Positions 37,166 to 46,645 of a stretch of 64,000 nucleotides of DNA are shown here, one piece after another. Location of the stretch: NCBI GenBank assembly GCA_964421675.1, contig CAYQXV010000002.1:62001-126000 (forward strand), written 5' to 3'. Each line of letters begins with the position of its first letter. Within the stretch, counting starts at the first letter, position 1. The stretch comes from CALLPQ01 sp964421675. GTDB taxonomy: Bacteria; Pseudomonadota; Alphaproteobacteria; Caulobacterales; Parvularculaceae. Below the pieces are notes generated by a model. The model was not told where the DNA came from. It did not search any database and saw only the letters and a program-made list of their open reading frames with translations. The position numbers were made by a program, and so were the translations under genes.

Positions 37166-37927
37166 ATGGGTACTGATAATCAACTTCGACTTGGCGTGAA
37201 TATCGACCATGTTGCAACGGTGCGAAATGCCCGGGGCGGGGACCATCCCGATCCGGTTCGCGCAGCCCACCTTGCGGCTGATGCGGGGGCTGACGGTATT
37301 ACCGCGCATCTGCGCGAAGATCGCCGCCATATTCGCGATGATGATATGCGCCGGTTAAAAGAAGAGCTTACCATTCCGCTCAATTTTGAAATGGCCGCAA
37401 CCGCGGAAATGTTAAAACTGGTAACCGAGATTGGGCCGCACGCCTGTTGCCTCGTGCCGGAAAATCGCAATGAGCGCACCACCGAAGGCGGCCTTGATGT
37501 GCATGGTCAGCATAATTTTCTGGTGCCTTTCGTGAATGAGTTGATTGATGCAGGCGCGCGAGTTTCTCTTTTTGTTGATCCAGACCTTCGACAGGTTGAG
37601 GCGGCAAAATCATGCGGGGCGCCAGTTATCGAAATTCATACCGGGGCCTATTATGAGGCTTGTTTGGCGACCACTCCGGCGCGCATTCAAAAAGAATTTG
37701 ATGCCATCAAGGAGGCGGCAGAATTTGCCCATTCTATCGGATTAGAAGTCCATGCGGGCCATGGCCTTACCTTCCATAATGTACAACCAATTGCGGCGAT
37801 TAAAGAACTTCGTGAGCTGAATATTGGGCATTTTCTTGTTGGCGAGGCAATCTTTATGAGCCTTGGCGAGGTGATAAAACACATGAAGCAATTAATGTCA
37901 GATGCCCGAACGGGAGCATTATATTAA
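37166..37927 (+). CDS. pdxJ: Pyridoxine 5'-phosphate synthase
   Basis: PdxJ condenses 1-deoxyxylulose 5-phosphate with 3-amino-2-oxopropyl phosphate in vitamin B6 synthesis. The 253-residue protein shows LGVNIDHVATVRNARGG, GADGITAHLREDRRHI, FEMAATAEM, CCLVPENRNERTTEGGLDV and EVHAGHGLTF. It starts seven bases after the pyrE stop, behind a TAGGAT sequence. Confidence 0.96.
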   Translation: MGTDNQLRLGVNIDHVATVRNARGGDHPDPVRAAHLAADAGADGITAHLREDRRHIRDDDMRRLKEELTIPLNFEMAATAEMLKLVTEIGPHACCLVPENRNERTTEGGLDVHGQHNFLVPFVNELIDAGARVSLFVDPDLRQVEAAKSCGAPVIEIHTGAYYEACLATTPARIQKEFDAIKEAAEFAHSIGLEVHAGHGLTFHNVQPIAAIKELRELNIGHFLVGEAIFMSLGEVIKHMKQLMSDARTGALY

Positions 37928-37970
37928 TGGCTTGCCCCCTGTTGCGCCCTGATATTGAGGATAGAACCCA

Positions 37971-38390
37971 ATGATCATTGGTATTGGCAATGATATTATC
38001 GATATCCGCAGGATTGAAAAAACCCTGGAGCGTCACGGCGACCGGTTTGTCCAGCGTCTTTATACCCCTATTGAGCAAGCGAAATCCGATAAGAGGTTTT
38101 TGCGCGCGGCTTCCTATGCGAAAAGATTTGCGGCAAAAGAAGCCTGCTCGAAAGCATTGGGCACCGGCATAAACCGCGGTGTTTACTGGCGTGATATGGG
38201 CGTGGTGAATTTACCCGGCGGCAAACCAACAATGGCGCTCACCGGCGGGGCAGCCACCCGCCTTGCAGCGCTGACACCAGCCGATCATGAGGCCCATATT
38301 CATCTGACCATCACCGATGATTTTCCAAGCGCGCAAGCCATCGTGATTATTGAAGCGCTTCCTACGGGGAGCGCCAATCATCATGTCTGA
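37971..38390 (+). CDS. acpS: Holo-[acyl-carrier-protein] synthase
   Basis: AcpS transfers 4'-phosphopantetheine from CoA to acyl carrier protein. The 139-residue protein has the magnesium-binding GIGNDIIDIRRIEKTL and the second motif RFAAKEACSKALGTGI. A GAGGA site lies eight bases before the ATG. Its end overlaps lepB by eight bases. Confidence 0.95.
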   Translation: MIIGIGNDIIDIRRIEKTLERHGDRFVQRLYTPIEQAKSDKRFLRAASYAKRFAAKEACSKALGTGINRGVYWRDMGVVNLPGGKPTMALTGGAATRLAALTPADHEAHIHLTITDDFPSAQAIVIIEALPTGSANHHV

Positions 38391-39198
38391 TACGCCAAAC
38401 AGCGAGCCCGCTGCGCAAGAGGATGTACAATCCGACGGTGAGAATAGGGGCAATCAAGACCAGTTCCATAGCTATAGCGAACTGGCACAATTCATGGCTG
38501 TCGCTGTTGGAATTGCGCTGATTGTGCGTATGCTGATTTTTCAGCCCTTTAATATTCCCTCTGGCTCAATGCGCCCAACCTTATTGGTTGGGGATTTTAT
38601 CTATGTTTCAAAAACAGAATATGGATATTCGCGCGCATCGTTAATCTGGCCGCTCAGCAGGCTGCCGGTACATGGACGAATATTGGCAGGCGCGCCGGAA
38701 CGCGGCGATGTGGTCGTATTTAAAAATAAAAAAGACAATAATCGAGATTACATCAAACGATTGATCGGGATGCCCGGTGATGAAATTTCCATTCGCGGCG
38801 GCACTATCATGATTAATGATGTGGCTGTGCAGCGTGATTATTTAGGTATGGTCGAGGCCAATTGCGATGACAGTCAATTGCGCGCGGTACCGGTTTACCG
38901 TGAAACATTGCCCAATGGGGTGAGCTATAGCGTTCAGGAATGTTACGGAGATGAAGGATTATACGATTGGCGCGGACCTTATCGCGTTCCGACGGGGCAT
39001 TATTTCATGATGGGCGATAATCGCGATCAATCCGAAGATAGCCGCGTTGAAGCCCGTGTTGGCACGGTGCCCTTTGGTGATTTTGTCGGTGAGGCACAGC
39101 GCGTGGTCATCTCCGTCGATGGGAACCGCGCTAAATTTTGGCAATTTTGGAAATGGCCTTCCGCCATTCGATCCTCGCGAACGTTGAGAGCGTTATAG
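38383..39198 (+). CDS. lepB: Signal peptidase I
   Basis: LepB removes signal peptides at the outer face of the cytoplasmic membrane. The start is ATG 38383, within the end of acpS, giving 271 residues. A 30-residue polar head precedes one membrane helix (LAQFMAVAVGIALIVRMLIF). The catalytic serine lies in NIPSGSMRPTLLVGD, the catalytic lysine in DYIKRLIGMPGD, and the C-terminal box is GDNRDQSEDSR. rnc follows after two bases. Confidence 0.95.
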   Translation: MSDTPNSEPAAQEDVQSDGENRGNQDQFHSYSELAQFMAVAVGIALIVRMLIFQPFNIPSGSMRPTLLVGDFIYVSKTEYGYSRASLIWPLSRLPVHGRILAGAPERGDVVVFKNKKDNNRDYIKRLIGMPGDEISIRGGTIMINDVAVQRDYLGMVEANCDDSQLRAVPVYRETLPNGVSYSVQECYGDEGLYDWRGPYRVPTGHYFMMGDNRDQSEDSRVEARVGTVPFGDFVGEAQRVVISVDGNRAKFWQFWKWPSAIRSSRTLRAL

Positions 39199-39200
39199 CA

Positions 39201-39908
39201 ATGGAAAAAACACCGCAAATTTCCGCTTTGGAAGAGCGCATTGGCCATGAGTTTTCAGATTTCTCGCTTCTGGAACGCGCCTTAACTCATTCCAGCCTAT
39301 CTGGAAAAGGCAATATTGTGCGCGACCTTGAGCGGTTGGAATTTCTTGGCGACCGGGTGCTGGGATTGTTGGTTGCAGAGGAATTGTGGCGTCGCTTTCC
39401 GTCCATGGAAGAGGGGGAGTTGGCCCCGCGATTAAATGCGATGGTGCGAAAAGAAACCTGTGCCAAGGGCGCGATTGCGTTGGGGTTGGATCAGCTGGTC
39501 AGAATGTCTGCGTTTGAAGAAGAGGCAGGCGGGCGCACCAAAAAGGCCATTCTCGGCGATGTCTGTGAGGCATTTTTGGGGGCATTGTTTGTTGATGGCG
39601 GTCTTGAGGCGGCAAAACGGGCCTTTGTGCTGTTTTGGATTCCAAATTTTGACGAATTGGCGCGCGCGCACCGCGACCCAAAAACGGTGCTTCAGGAATG
39701 GAGCCAGGATAAAAAATTGGGCGTACCCGCCTATAAGGAGCTGGCACGCACCGGACCTGCTCACAAGCCAGAATTTGAAATTCAAGTGACCATATCGACC
39801 TATCAACCAATTGCCGCTAAAGGGTCATCCAAACGCGATGCACAAACGCAAGCAGCTCGGCTGTTTCTCATTCGCGAAAACCTATGGAATGACAATGACA
39901 GTGAGTAA
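39201..39908 (+). CDS. rnc: Ribonuclease III
   Basis: RNase III cleaves double-stranded RNA in rRNA processing and mRNA decay. The start is placed at ATG 39201, just behind lepB; an earlier in-frame ATG at 39138 would lie inside lepB. The 235-residue protein has the signature LERLEFLGDRVLGLL, the second metal-site motif KAILGDVCEAFLGALFVDGG and a C-terminal double-stranded RNA binding domain (KTVLQEWSQDKKLGVPAY to SKRDAQTQAARLFL). Confidence 0.95.
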   Translation: MEKTPQISALEERIGHEFSDFSLLERALTHSSLSGKGNIVRDLERLEFLGDRVLGLLVAEELWRRFPSMEEGELAPRLNAMVRKETCAKGAIALGLDQLVRMSAFEEEAGGRTKKAILGDVCEAFLGALFVDGGLEAAKRAFVLFWIPNFDELARAHRDPKTVLQEWSQDKKLGVPAYKELARTGPAHKPEFEIQVTISTYQPIAAKGSSKRDAQTQAARLFLIRENLWNDNDSE

Positions 39909-40884
39909 CGCTTCTCCCGAAAAAGAAGACCCGGTAACGCCAGATCTCGACGATATGCGTTGCGGATTTGTGGCGGTTATCGGCGCGCCAAATGCGGGTA
40001 AGTCAACGCTGGTCAATGCGATGGTCGGGGCCAAAGTGTCGATTGTCACCCACAAGGTACAAACCACAAGAGCCAGAGTTCGCGGTGTTGCCGCTGACGG
40101 GCCGACGCAGATGGTGTTTATCGATACGCCCGGTATTTTTGTGCCCAAGCGCAGGCTCGATCGCTCCATGGTGTCAGCCGCCTGGGAAGGCACGCAAGGT
40201 GCCGATATCGTCTTATTAATGGTCGATGCGCCCGCCTATTTGGGAGCAGATACAACCCGCAGCAAACCGCAGGCACGCCGCGCGCGCGAAGATACGGACA
40301 ATATTATTTCGCGCTTGAAAAAGATCGACGAAAAAGTCGTTCTTGTGCTGAATAAAATCGACCTTATCACCCGCGACCGGTTGCTGGGCCTCACCAAAGA
40401 ACTTGATGATACAGGAGTGTTTTCCGACGTTTTCTTGATTGCGGCCTCTAACGGAGACGGCCTAAAGGGATTACGATCATTTTTATTAGAGAAAATGCCA
40501 AAGCAACCTTGGCATTATCCCGCCGATCAGCTGTCTGATATTACCGACCGGCTCATGTCCGCAGAGATTACCCGCGAAAAGCTTTATCTGCGATTGCATG
40601 ATGAATTGCCATATGATGCAACCGTTGAGACAGAACAATGGTCGAGAACCAAAAAGGGTGAGTTGCGTATTGATCAGCTAATTTATGTCACCCGCGAGAC
40701 CCAAAAGGGCATCGTTGTGGGTAAGGGCGGGGCGACCTTGAAAGCGATTGGTGCGGCGGCCCGTGCGGAAATGATGACCCTTTTTGATGAGCCCGTTCAT
40801 TTATTCTTGCACGTAAAGGTGAGAGAGAATTGGGCTGAGGAGGCCGCTCGCTATAGAGAAATTGGGCTGGATATTGTTGATTGA
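39889..40884 (+). CDS. era: GTPase Era
   Basis: Era binds GTP and the 3' end of 16S rRNA during 30S assembly. The start at ATG 39889 overlaps rnc by 20 bases; ATG 39895 is a close alternative. G motifs are visible: GAPNAGKSTLVNAMVG, DTPGIF and NKID. The C-terminal KH domain includes GIVVGKGGATLKAIG. Length (331 residues) includes a short acidic head typical of alphaproteobacteria. Confidence 0.95.
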   Translation: MTMTVSNASPEKEDPVTPDLDDMRCGFVAVIGAPNAGKSTLVNAMVGAKVSIVTHKVQTTRARVRGVAADGPTQMVFIDTPGIFVPKRRLDRSMVSAAWEGTQGADIVLLMVDAPAYLGADTTRSKPQARRAREDTDNIISRLKKIDEKVVLVLNKIDLITRDRLLGLTKELDDTGVFSDVFLIAASNGDGLKGLRSFLLEKMPKQPWHYPADQLSDITDRLMSAEITREKLYLRLHDELPYDATVETEQWSRTKKGELRIDQLIYVTRETQKGIVVGKGGATLKAIGAAARAEMMTLFDEPVHLFLHVKVRENWAEEAARYREIGLDIVD

Positions 40885-40986
40885 TGGGCGTTCATTTGCT
40901 TTGCCTTCATCCAAAAAATTATCTTTATACAGAAAAATTCCGGATGCAGCGTTCATCTGATCTGGCGACATTTTTAGTGGACAATT

Positions 40987-41715
40987 ATGGATTGGACTGA
41001 TGAAGCCATAATTTTGAATGTGCGCCCCCACGGCGAGGGGCATGCGGTTGCCTCCGTTTTCACAGGAGAACATGGCGCGTGGAATGGGCTTGTGTTTGGC
41101 GGCGCAGGCCGGCGAATGAGCCCAATATTGCAGCCCGGCAACCGCGTTCGCGCCCAATGGCGCGGGCGCACAGAAGATGCGCTTGGTCATTTTTCAATCG
41201 AGCTTTTATCTGCCGATGCGGCAAAATTGATGGGCGAACGCCTTTCACTGACGGGCCTATCAGCGGCATGCGCGGTTGCATCGGCATGTTTGCCCGAACG
41301 CGAGGTTCATCAAGGCCCCTATGAAGCGCTCAAGGTTTTAATCAGTACGCTTGAGCATATTGAAGTTTGGCCTGCTTTAATGGCGCGCTGGGAGCTGGGT
41401 TTATTGTCTGATATTGGCTTTGGGCTAACCCTTGATCGCTGTGCAGCGACGGGTGCGCGCGATGAGTTGATTTATGTTTCGCCAAAATCGGCCAGCGCCG
41501 TTAGTGCCAGTGCGGGCGAGGCATATAAGGATCGATTATTGCCCCTGCCGGGATTTCTTGGCGGCACCAGCCATGATGCCTCGCTTAGCGATGCGATTGA
41601 TGGATTAACGACAACGGGACATTTCATCGAAACCCGTATTTTGCATTTGGCCAATAAAACCTTGCCCGATGCACGTATCAGAGTGGTCGATTTGCTTCGG
41701 TTGCAATTGGGTTAA
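40987..41715 (+). CDS. recO: DNA repair protein RecO
   Basis: RecO works with RecR to load RecA onto gapped DNA. The 242-residue protein starts WTDEAIILNVRPHGEGHAV, the family opening, with the OB-fold region NRVRAQWRGRTEDALGHF. Instead of a zinc-binding four-cysteine cluster only a single cysteine remains near LDRCAATGARDELIYVSP, as in other alphaproteobacterial RecO. It ends the pyrE-to-recO run and is convergent with dinB, ten bases apart. Confidence 0.93.
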   Translation: MDWTDEAIILNVRPHGEGHAVASVFTGEHGAWNGLVFGGAGRRMSPILQPGNRVRAQWRGRTEDALGHFSIELLSADAAKLMGERLSLTGLSAACAVASACLPEREVHQGPYEALKVLISTLEHIEVWPALMARWELGLLSDIGFGLTLDRCAATGARDELIYVSPKSASAVSASAGEAYKDRLLPLPGFLGGTSHDASLSDAIDGLTTTGHFIETRILHLANKTLPDARIRVVDLLRLQLG

Positions 41716-41725
41716 AGGGCGGGGA

Positions 41726-43006
41726 CTATTTCTTCTTCAAGGCTCTTGCACTACCGATAACATCGTCGCCAAATTTTGCTCTAATGGAGTCAACGGCCCC
41801 TTCCTGGGCAACGAGTCTTTTGCGGCCATCATCAAAAAATTCTGCCTGGCGGTTTTGCTTATCGGCGGGCAGCAGGCCGGAATATCCGACCCCAATTAAC
41901 CGAAAAAACTGCCCATCCGCTTCATTGGCGAGCAATTGGCGCGCAGTATCAAACGCAGTGCGCGCTAGATTGCCCGGCTGATCGAGTGTGGTTCTCCGGG
42001 TGATTGTTTTGAACTTGTTGGTTTTGAGTTTCAGGGTGACAACCCGTCCGAAAAAACTCTTCTGTTTCATCCGGGCGGAGACCTTTTCGCATAACTCCCA
42101 TAATTTATCTTCAAGCAGTTGGCGGTCAGCAATATCAGTGTTGAAGGTTGTCTCGGCGGAAACGCTTTTTGTCTCCCGCGATATGCTCACTTCGCGGCGA
42201 TCTTCACCTCGCGCAAGGCGTGCCAATCGCTGACCGGTTTCTCCATATCGCTGGATCAAGATGGCTTCATCCATTTGCTGCAATTGAGCAATCGTGCGCA
42301 ATCCATCTTTGGCAAGCTTTGCACTTGTTTTGGCGCCGATCCCCCAAATCAGTTTGATCGGTTGGCTGGCAAGAAAGGACAGTGTTTCTTCTTTGCCGAT
42401 CACGTGAAAGCCGGAAGGTTTATCAAAATCGGACGCAATCTTTGCGAGGAATTTATTGTGGGACAAGCCAATGGAAACGGTGACGCCAATCTCTTTTTTG
42501 ATGCGGGTTTGCAGGCGCGCCAGCGCCATTGCCGGGGGTTCACCGTGTAGGCGCTGCGTCCCGGTTAAATCCATAAAAGCCTCATCGATGGATAAAGGCT
42601 CAACCAACGGGGTTAAGGCGCGCATCATCTCCCGAACAGCGCCGCCAGCCTCGCTATATTTTTCGAAATTAGGCCGAATAACCACCGCATCCGGGCAGGC
42701 TTTTAGCGCTTTGAACATGGGCATTGCCGAATGAATGCCGTAAGTGCGCGCAATATAGCAGCAAGTCGACACCACACCGCGCTGTCCCCCGCCAACAATA
42801 ACGGGTTTGTGGGCAAGGGATGGGTCATCGCGTTTTTCGATTGCCGCATAAAAAGCATCGCAATCAAGATGGGCTATTGTCAGCTCAAATAGCTCCTTAT
42901 GAGCCAGGATTTTGGGTGATTCGCATAAATGGGCCGATTTTGACCCTGTCTCATACAATTTCAGACAATTTCTACAAAATCCATTTATATCAATATTATC
43001 AGGCAT
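41726..43006 (-). CDS. dinB: DNA polymerase IV
   Basis: DinB is a Y-family translesion polymerase. The 426-residue protein has the catalytic motifs HLDCDAFYAAIEKRDD and LSIDEAFMDLTG, the helix-hairpin-helix region IWGIGAKTSAKLAKDG and the little-finger domain. It carries an N-terminal extension with cysteines (FCRNCLKLYE, HLCESPKILAH) that I know from alphaproteobacterial DinB. I looked for a LexA box of the GTTC-N7-GTTC type upstream and saw none. Confidence 0.93.
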   Translation of the reverse strand: MPDNIDINGFCRNCLKLYETGSKSAHLCESPKILAHKELFELTIAHLDCDAFYAAIEKRDDPSLAHKPVIVGGGQRGVVSTCCYIARTYGIHSAMPMFKALKACPDAVVIRPNFEKYSEAGGAVREMMRALTPLVEPLSIDEAFMDLTGTQRLHGEPPAMALARLQTRIKKEIGVTVSIGLSHNKFLAKIASDFDKPSGFHVIGKEETLSFLASQPIKLIWGIGAKTSAKLAKDGLRTIAQLQQMDEAILIQRYGETGQRLARLARGEDRREVSISRETKSVSAETTFNTDIADRQLLEDKLWELCEKVSARMKQKSFFGRVVTLKLKTNKFKTITRRTTLDQPGNLARTAFDTARQLLANEADGQFFRLIGVGYSGLLPADKQNRQAEFFDDGRKRLVAQEGAVDSIRAKFGDDVIGSARALKKK

Positions 43007-43143
43007 TTAGGGTCAAATTTACCGGAAATTTGGGGCGTATTAAGGGTTATGGCAATCGGAGTTAAATAATCGATAATACCTTGGAGGCATACTGGTAACC
43101 ACATTAGCCCTTGTGGCATTGCTTGGAAAATGGGCCTGAACTT

Positions 43144-43542
43144 ATGTCTGCTATGGAGAAAATCGACCTGTCTACGCTGACAAAAACCGTGCTTGTCGTA
43201 GAAGACAATGAGCTGAACATGAAATTGTTTCATGATCTGCTCGATGCTCATGGATATGAGGTCCTTCAGGCAACAAATGCTGATGTTGCGATGGAACTGG
43301 CGCGTGCGCATGTTCCTGATCTGATTTTAATGGATATCCAACTGCCTGAAATTTCAGGATTGGAAGTCACCAAATGGTTAAAGGCCGATGAGGCACTCGC
43401 CGAAATTCCAGTGATTGCTGTGACGGCATTCGCCATGAAGGGTGATGAAGAACGAATTCGTGCGGGGGGGTGCGAAGATTATGTGGCGAAACCAATCTCG
43501 GTAACCGCCTTTATTGATAAAGTAAAAAGATATCTCGACTAA
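43144..43542 (+). CDS. divK: Single-domain response regulator DivK
   Basis: DivK controls cell-cycle progression and polarity through the CckA-CtrA pathway. The 132-residue protein is one receiver domain, nearly as in Caulobacter: VLVVEDNELNMKLFHDLLDA, the phospho-accepting Asp in LILMDIQLPEISGLEVTKWL, VTAFAMKGDEERIRAGGC and the conserved Lys in AKPIS. The start is ATG 43144. pleD follows 62 bases later, the usual divK-pleD arrangement. Confidence 0.96.
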   Translation: MSAMEKIDLSTLTKTVLVVEDNELNMKLFHDLLDAHGYEVLQATNADVAMELARAHVPDLILMDIQLPEISGLEVTKWLKADEALAEIPVIAVTAFAMKGDEERIRAGGCEDYVAKPISVTAFIDKVKRYLD

Positions 43543-43604
43543 GCTTTGTTCGCTGAGCAAATCTTGCTTGTTGATATTTTTGTGTAACCGCTGATGGGGT
43601 CATT

Positions 43605-44981
43605 ATGACGGCACGCGTATTGGTCGTCGACGATTTGGAGCCGAACGTTAAACTGCTCGAAGCAAAGCTTCGCGCGGAGTATTTTGACGTAATCGGAGAA
43701 TTTTCGGGTCAAGCTGCAATTGAGACAGCAAAGCGCGAGCAGCCAGATATTATTCTGCTCGATGTGATGATGCCGGGAATGGACGGATTTGAGACATGTC
43801 GCACCTTAAAATCAACCGCCGAAACCATGCATATTCCGGTGGTGATGGTGACCGCGCTCGATCAGCAAGCTGATCGGATTGCGGGCCTTGAGGCGGGCGC
43901 AGATGATTTTCTGACAAAACCGGTAGATGACATCGCATTATTTGCGCGCGTGCGTAGTCTGACGCGTTTGAAAATGATGACAGACGAATTGCGTATGCGC
44001 CATTCTACGGGCAAAGGCCTGGGCGTGGTCGATACAATCGATTACACAGACGATAGTGAAATGTCTCGGCGTATCCTCCTTGTTGATGATCGCCCAGAGC
44101 AAATTGCCCGCCTGCGCCAATCGCTTGGCGATGATTATCAAATCTCCGCGGAAACAGATCCCGATGTTGCATTGACCCGAGCGCGCAGCGCCGACTTTGA
44201 TTTGATCATCATCAATATGACGATTGAGAAAACTGATCCGTTGAGACTTTGCTCGACAATCCGTTCGTTTGAAGAAACCCGGTTAACGCCTTTGTTGGCG
44301 ATTGTGCGCGAAGGCGATACGCGAAAATTGGTGCGAGCGCTGGAGATTGGCGTCAATGATTATGTAACGCGCCCGGTTGACCCTGATGAGCTTTTGGCCC
44401 GTGTCACAACTCAATTGCGGCGCAAACACAATCTTGATCAATTGCGATCCTCATTCCAGGCCAGCCTAGAAATGGCAGTTACCGATCAGCTGACCGGTCT
44501 TTACAATCGGCGCTATCTTGCAAGCCATCTATCGGCAATGTTTGACCGGGCCTACTGGACAGGGCGTGCCTTATCGGTCTTGATCCTCGATATTGATCAC
44601 TTCAAATCTATCAATGATACTCATGGCCACGATGTGGGCGATAAGGTGATCCAGATATTTGCAGATCGCATTACCAATGCGGTTCGCGGCATTGACCTTG
44701 CGTGCCGTTATGGCGGGGAAGAGTTTTTGATTGCGATGCCTGATACCGATGTGCATTTTGCCCGCATCGTTGCAGAGCGGTTGCGTCAGGATATTGCGAC
44801 GGAAAAAATCCCGCTCAATGGTGGACGTGACCTTATTGAAGCAACGGTCAGTATTGGCATTGCTTCAACGGAAGAAGGCCTAGAAGATGATAGCGCGCAA
44901 AAACTGATCAAGCGCGCTGATGAGGCGTTGTATAACGCCAAACAGTCAGGACGAAACAAGGTTGTTTTGTCAGCGGCATAA
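43605..44981 (+). CDS. pleD: Diguanylate cyclase response regulator PleD
   Basis: PleD makes cyclic di-GMP at the cell pole when phosphorylated. Three domains are visible in 458 residues. Receiver 1 has VLVVDDLEPN and the phospho-Asp in ILLDVMMPGMDGFE. Receiver 2 has ILLVDDRPEQ, but its phospho-acceptor position reads IIINMTIEK, so it is a pseudo-receiver, as in the family. The GGDEF domain has the active site RYGGEEF, with the product-inhibition site R-x-x-D (RGID) five residues upstream, so feedback control should be intact. Confidence 0.96.
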   Translation: MTARVLVVDDLEPNVKLLEAKLRAEYFDVIGEFSGQAAIETAKREQPDIILLDVMMPGMDGFETCRTLKSTAETMHIPVVMVTALDQQADRIAGLEAGADDFLTKPVDDIALFARVRSLTRLKMMTDELRMRHSTGKGLGVVDTIDYTDDSEMSRRILLVDDRPEQIARLRQSLGDDYQISAETDPDVALTRARSADFDLIIINMTIEKTDPLRLCSTIRSFEETRLTPLLAIVREGDTRKLVRALEIGVNDYVTRPVDPDELLARVTTQLRRKHNLDQLRSSFQASLEMAVTDQLTGLYNRRYLASHLSAMFDRAYWTGRALSVLILDIDHFKSINDTHGHDVGDKVIQIFADRITNAVRGIDLACRYGGEEFLIAMPDTDVHFARIVAERLRQDIATEKIPLNGGRDLIEATVSIGIASTEEGLEDDSAQKLIKRADEALYNAKQSGRNKVVLSAA

Positions 44982-44987
44982 AGCCCG

Positions 44988-45386
44988 TTAAAGTCTCTCA
45001 CCAAGAAAAAACCGAACAACGTCGCTATAATCCATCACCAGCGATATTGTCATCACACTGAATACTGCCACTAGCCATTTGCCGCTAATGGTCTCGCGCA
45101 CTTGCCAATGTGCGCGCCGATTCCACAAATAAATCACATAAGGCGTCCACGGCAGAACATGGCCAAGGCCTAAAATGCGCTGGTTGCCAAAAACATTATA
45201 CAGCCCAAGCATCAGGGGCAGGGTGATGGCTATAACCAGAACGAGCCACCGTGCCTCGCGCCTGACAAATGCGAACGGGATCGCCAGCAAAATTACACCG
45301 CCCAAAATCCGGACCCACCAGACAATCCACTCGGGCCCCGCGGCAAGGTCCGCGCGAAAATTCTCAATAAGTTCCATTATAGCCAT
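44988..45386 (-). CDS. Small membrane protein of unknown function
   Basis: The 132-residue protein has about four membrane helices (WWVRILGGVILLAIPFAFV, WLVLVIAITLPLMLGLYNV, VLPWTPYVIYLW, LVAVFSVMTISLVMDYS). No family is recognised. It begins three bases after the stop of the next gene upstream on the same strand, so the two are co-transcribed and perhaps form a complex. Confidence 0.65.
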   Translation of the reverse strand: MAIMELIENFRADLAAGPEWIVWWVRILGGVILLAIPFAFVRREARWLVLVIAITLPLMLGLYNVFGNQRILGLGHVLPWTPYVIYLWNRRAHWQVRETISGKWLVAVFSVMTISLVMDYSDVVRFFLGERL

Positions 45387-45389
45387 TAG

Positions 45390-45884
45390 TTAAGCGTCCG
45401 GATTTTGATGATATTCAGGCACAAAGGCGATCACTGTTTGGAAAGCCGCCGCCGCTCCGGCGCCGCTGGCCACGCACAATAAAAGCGTTGCCACAAGATC
45501 GCCGGCGACATGGCGTGACACGCCCGCCAAAAATAAAAAGATGATCAGCATCGCGGCGGTGCGGGCATAAAATCTCAAAATATCAAAAAATGGATCGCTT
45601 GCATCTGAAGGCTGCCCGCCAAAATGAACTGCAAATCGTGGCCGTACCAACCAGATGTAAAACCAGCACCCAAAGGTGGCCGCAAACACAGCGCCAAAGA
45701 GGGATTTGTCTTGAAATAGTCCCGCAAGCAGGGCCCGTGCTTCGGTAAAGCCAACGCCCGCCGTAATCGCGCCGACAATGCCAAACCCGAAACTGGCCGC
45801 GAGCGTCGCAAGCGGCCTGGCATTGGTCGCTTGGCGAAGAGCATCGCTGCCCGGTTTTCGCGGTATTCCCCAATTGCGGCTCAT
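45390..45884 (-). CDS. Membrane protein of unknown function
   Basis: The 164-residue protein has a polar head and about four membrane helices (LAASFGFGIVGAITAGVGF, SLFGAVFAATFGCWFYIWLV, ARTAAMLIIFLFLAGVSRHV, VATLLLCVASGAGAAAAF). No family is recognised. It is the first of a two-gene unit with the gene at 44988-45386. Confidence 0.65.
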   Translation of the reverse strand: MSRNWGIPRKPGSDALRQATNARPLATLAASFGFGIVGAITAGVGFTEARALLAGLFQDKSLFGAVFAATFGCWFYIWLVRPRFAVHFGGQPSDASDPFFDILRFYARTAAMLIIFLFLAGVSRHVAGDLVATLLLCVASGAGAAAAFQTVIAFVPEYHQNPDA

Positions 45885-45948
45885 GTCTGCGTCCCTAGTT
45901 TTGCCTACACGCGTTTATTTTACCGTGATTTTGCAAAGCGCGTCGACA

Positions 45949-46623
45949 CTAAACCTGTGTCGCTCGTCGAATAGCGTCTAAAACCTCGGTAAACATCGGT
46001 CCGGTGAGGCGACCGGTCTGAGTGTTGTAGCGTGAAACATGGTAGCTATCGAAAATGGCCGGAATAAGGGGGCTCTTATTGGGGGTAAAACAGGCTCCAT
46101 GGGCGAAGGGGGCTGATTTTCGCGCAATCTGAAATGTATCAAGACAGGCATTATGGGCGAGGTGGCCAAGGCACAATATTGCCTTCACGTGAGGTAGCTT
46201 GCTGACCAGACGCTTTATAAAGGGCTGGCAATTGCGCACTTCGTCTGCGGTTGGCTTATTTTCCGGGGGCACGCAGGCAACAATATTGGCAATCATCACC
46301 TTATTCGGGGACAGAGAATCGATGCCGTCATCTTTATAGCGGCCCGAAACCCAGCCTGTTTGTAGGAGGTGCGAGAACAAGAATGTGCCGGACCCATCGC
46401 CTGTGAAGACGCGCCCGGTACGGTTTGCCCCTTTTAGCCCCGGCGCCAAGCCTAATATGAGCAGCCTCGCATTCAAATCTCCCCAGGGGCCGACCGCCCC
46501 ATTATACCATTCGGGATGGTCTTGGCGTGATTGCCGTCGATAGGCGACAAGCCGGTCGCACCGACGGCACCCTTTGGGCGCGCCCGGAAGAGGGGCAAGA
46601 GCGGCTGGTGAGGGGGAAGCCAT
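45949..46623 (-). CDS. Type-5 uracil-DNA glycosylase (UDGb)
   Basis: UDGb removes uracil, hypoxanthine and related bases from DNA. The 224-residue protein has the family motif GLAPGLKGANRTGRVFTGDG, NIVACVPPENKPTADEVRNC and SYHVSRYNTQTGRLT. Four cysteines that would hold an iron-sulphur cluster are visible (CRRC near the N-terminus, Cys in VACVPP and Cys after EVRN). The ATG at 46623 is used; a TTG just before it is also possible. Confidence 0.92.
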   Translation of the reverse strand: MASPSPAALAPLPGAPKGCRRCDRLVAYRRQSRQDHPEWYNGAVGPWGDLNARLLILGLAPGLKGANRTGRVFTGDGSGTFLFSHLLQTGWVSGRYKDDGIDSLSPNKVMIANIVACVPPENKPTADEVRNCQPFIKRLVSKLPHVKAILCLGHLAHNACLDTFQIARKSAPFAHGACFTPNKSPLIPAIFDSYHVSRYNTQTGRLTGPMFTEVLDAIRRATQV

Positions 46624-46645
46624 CAACTAGCGAGGCGTGAGCGGA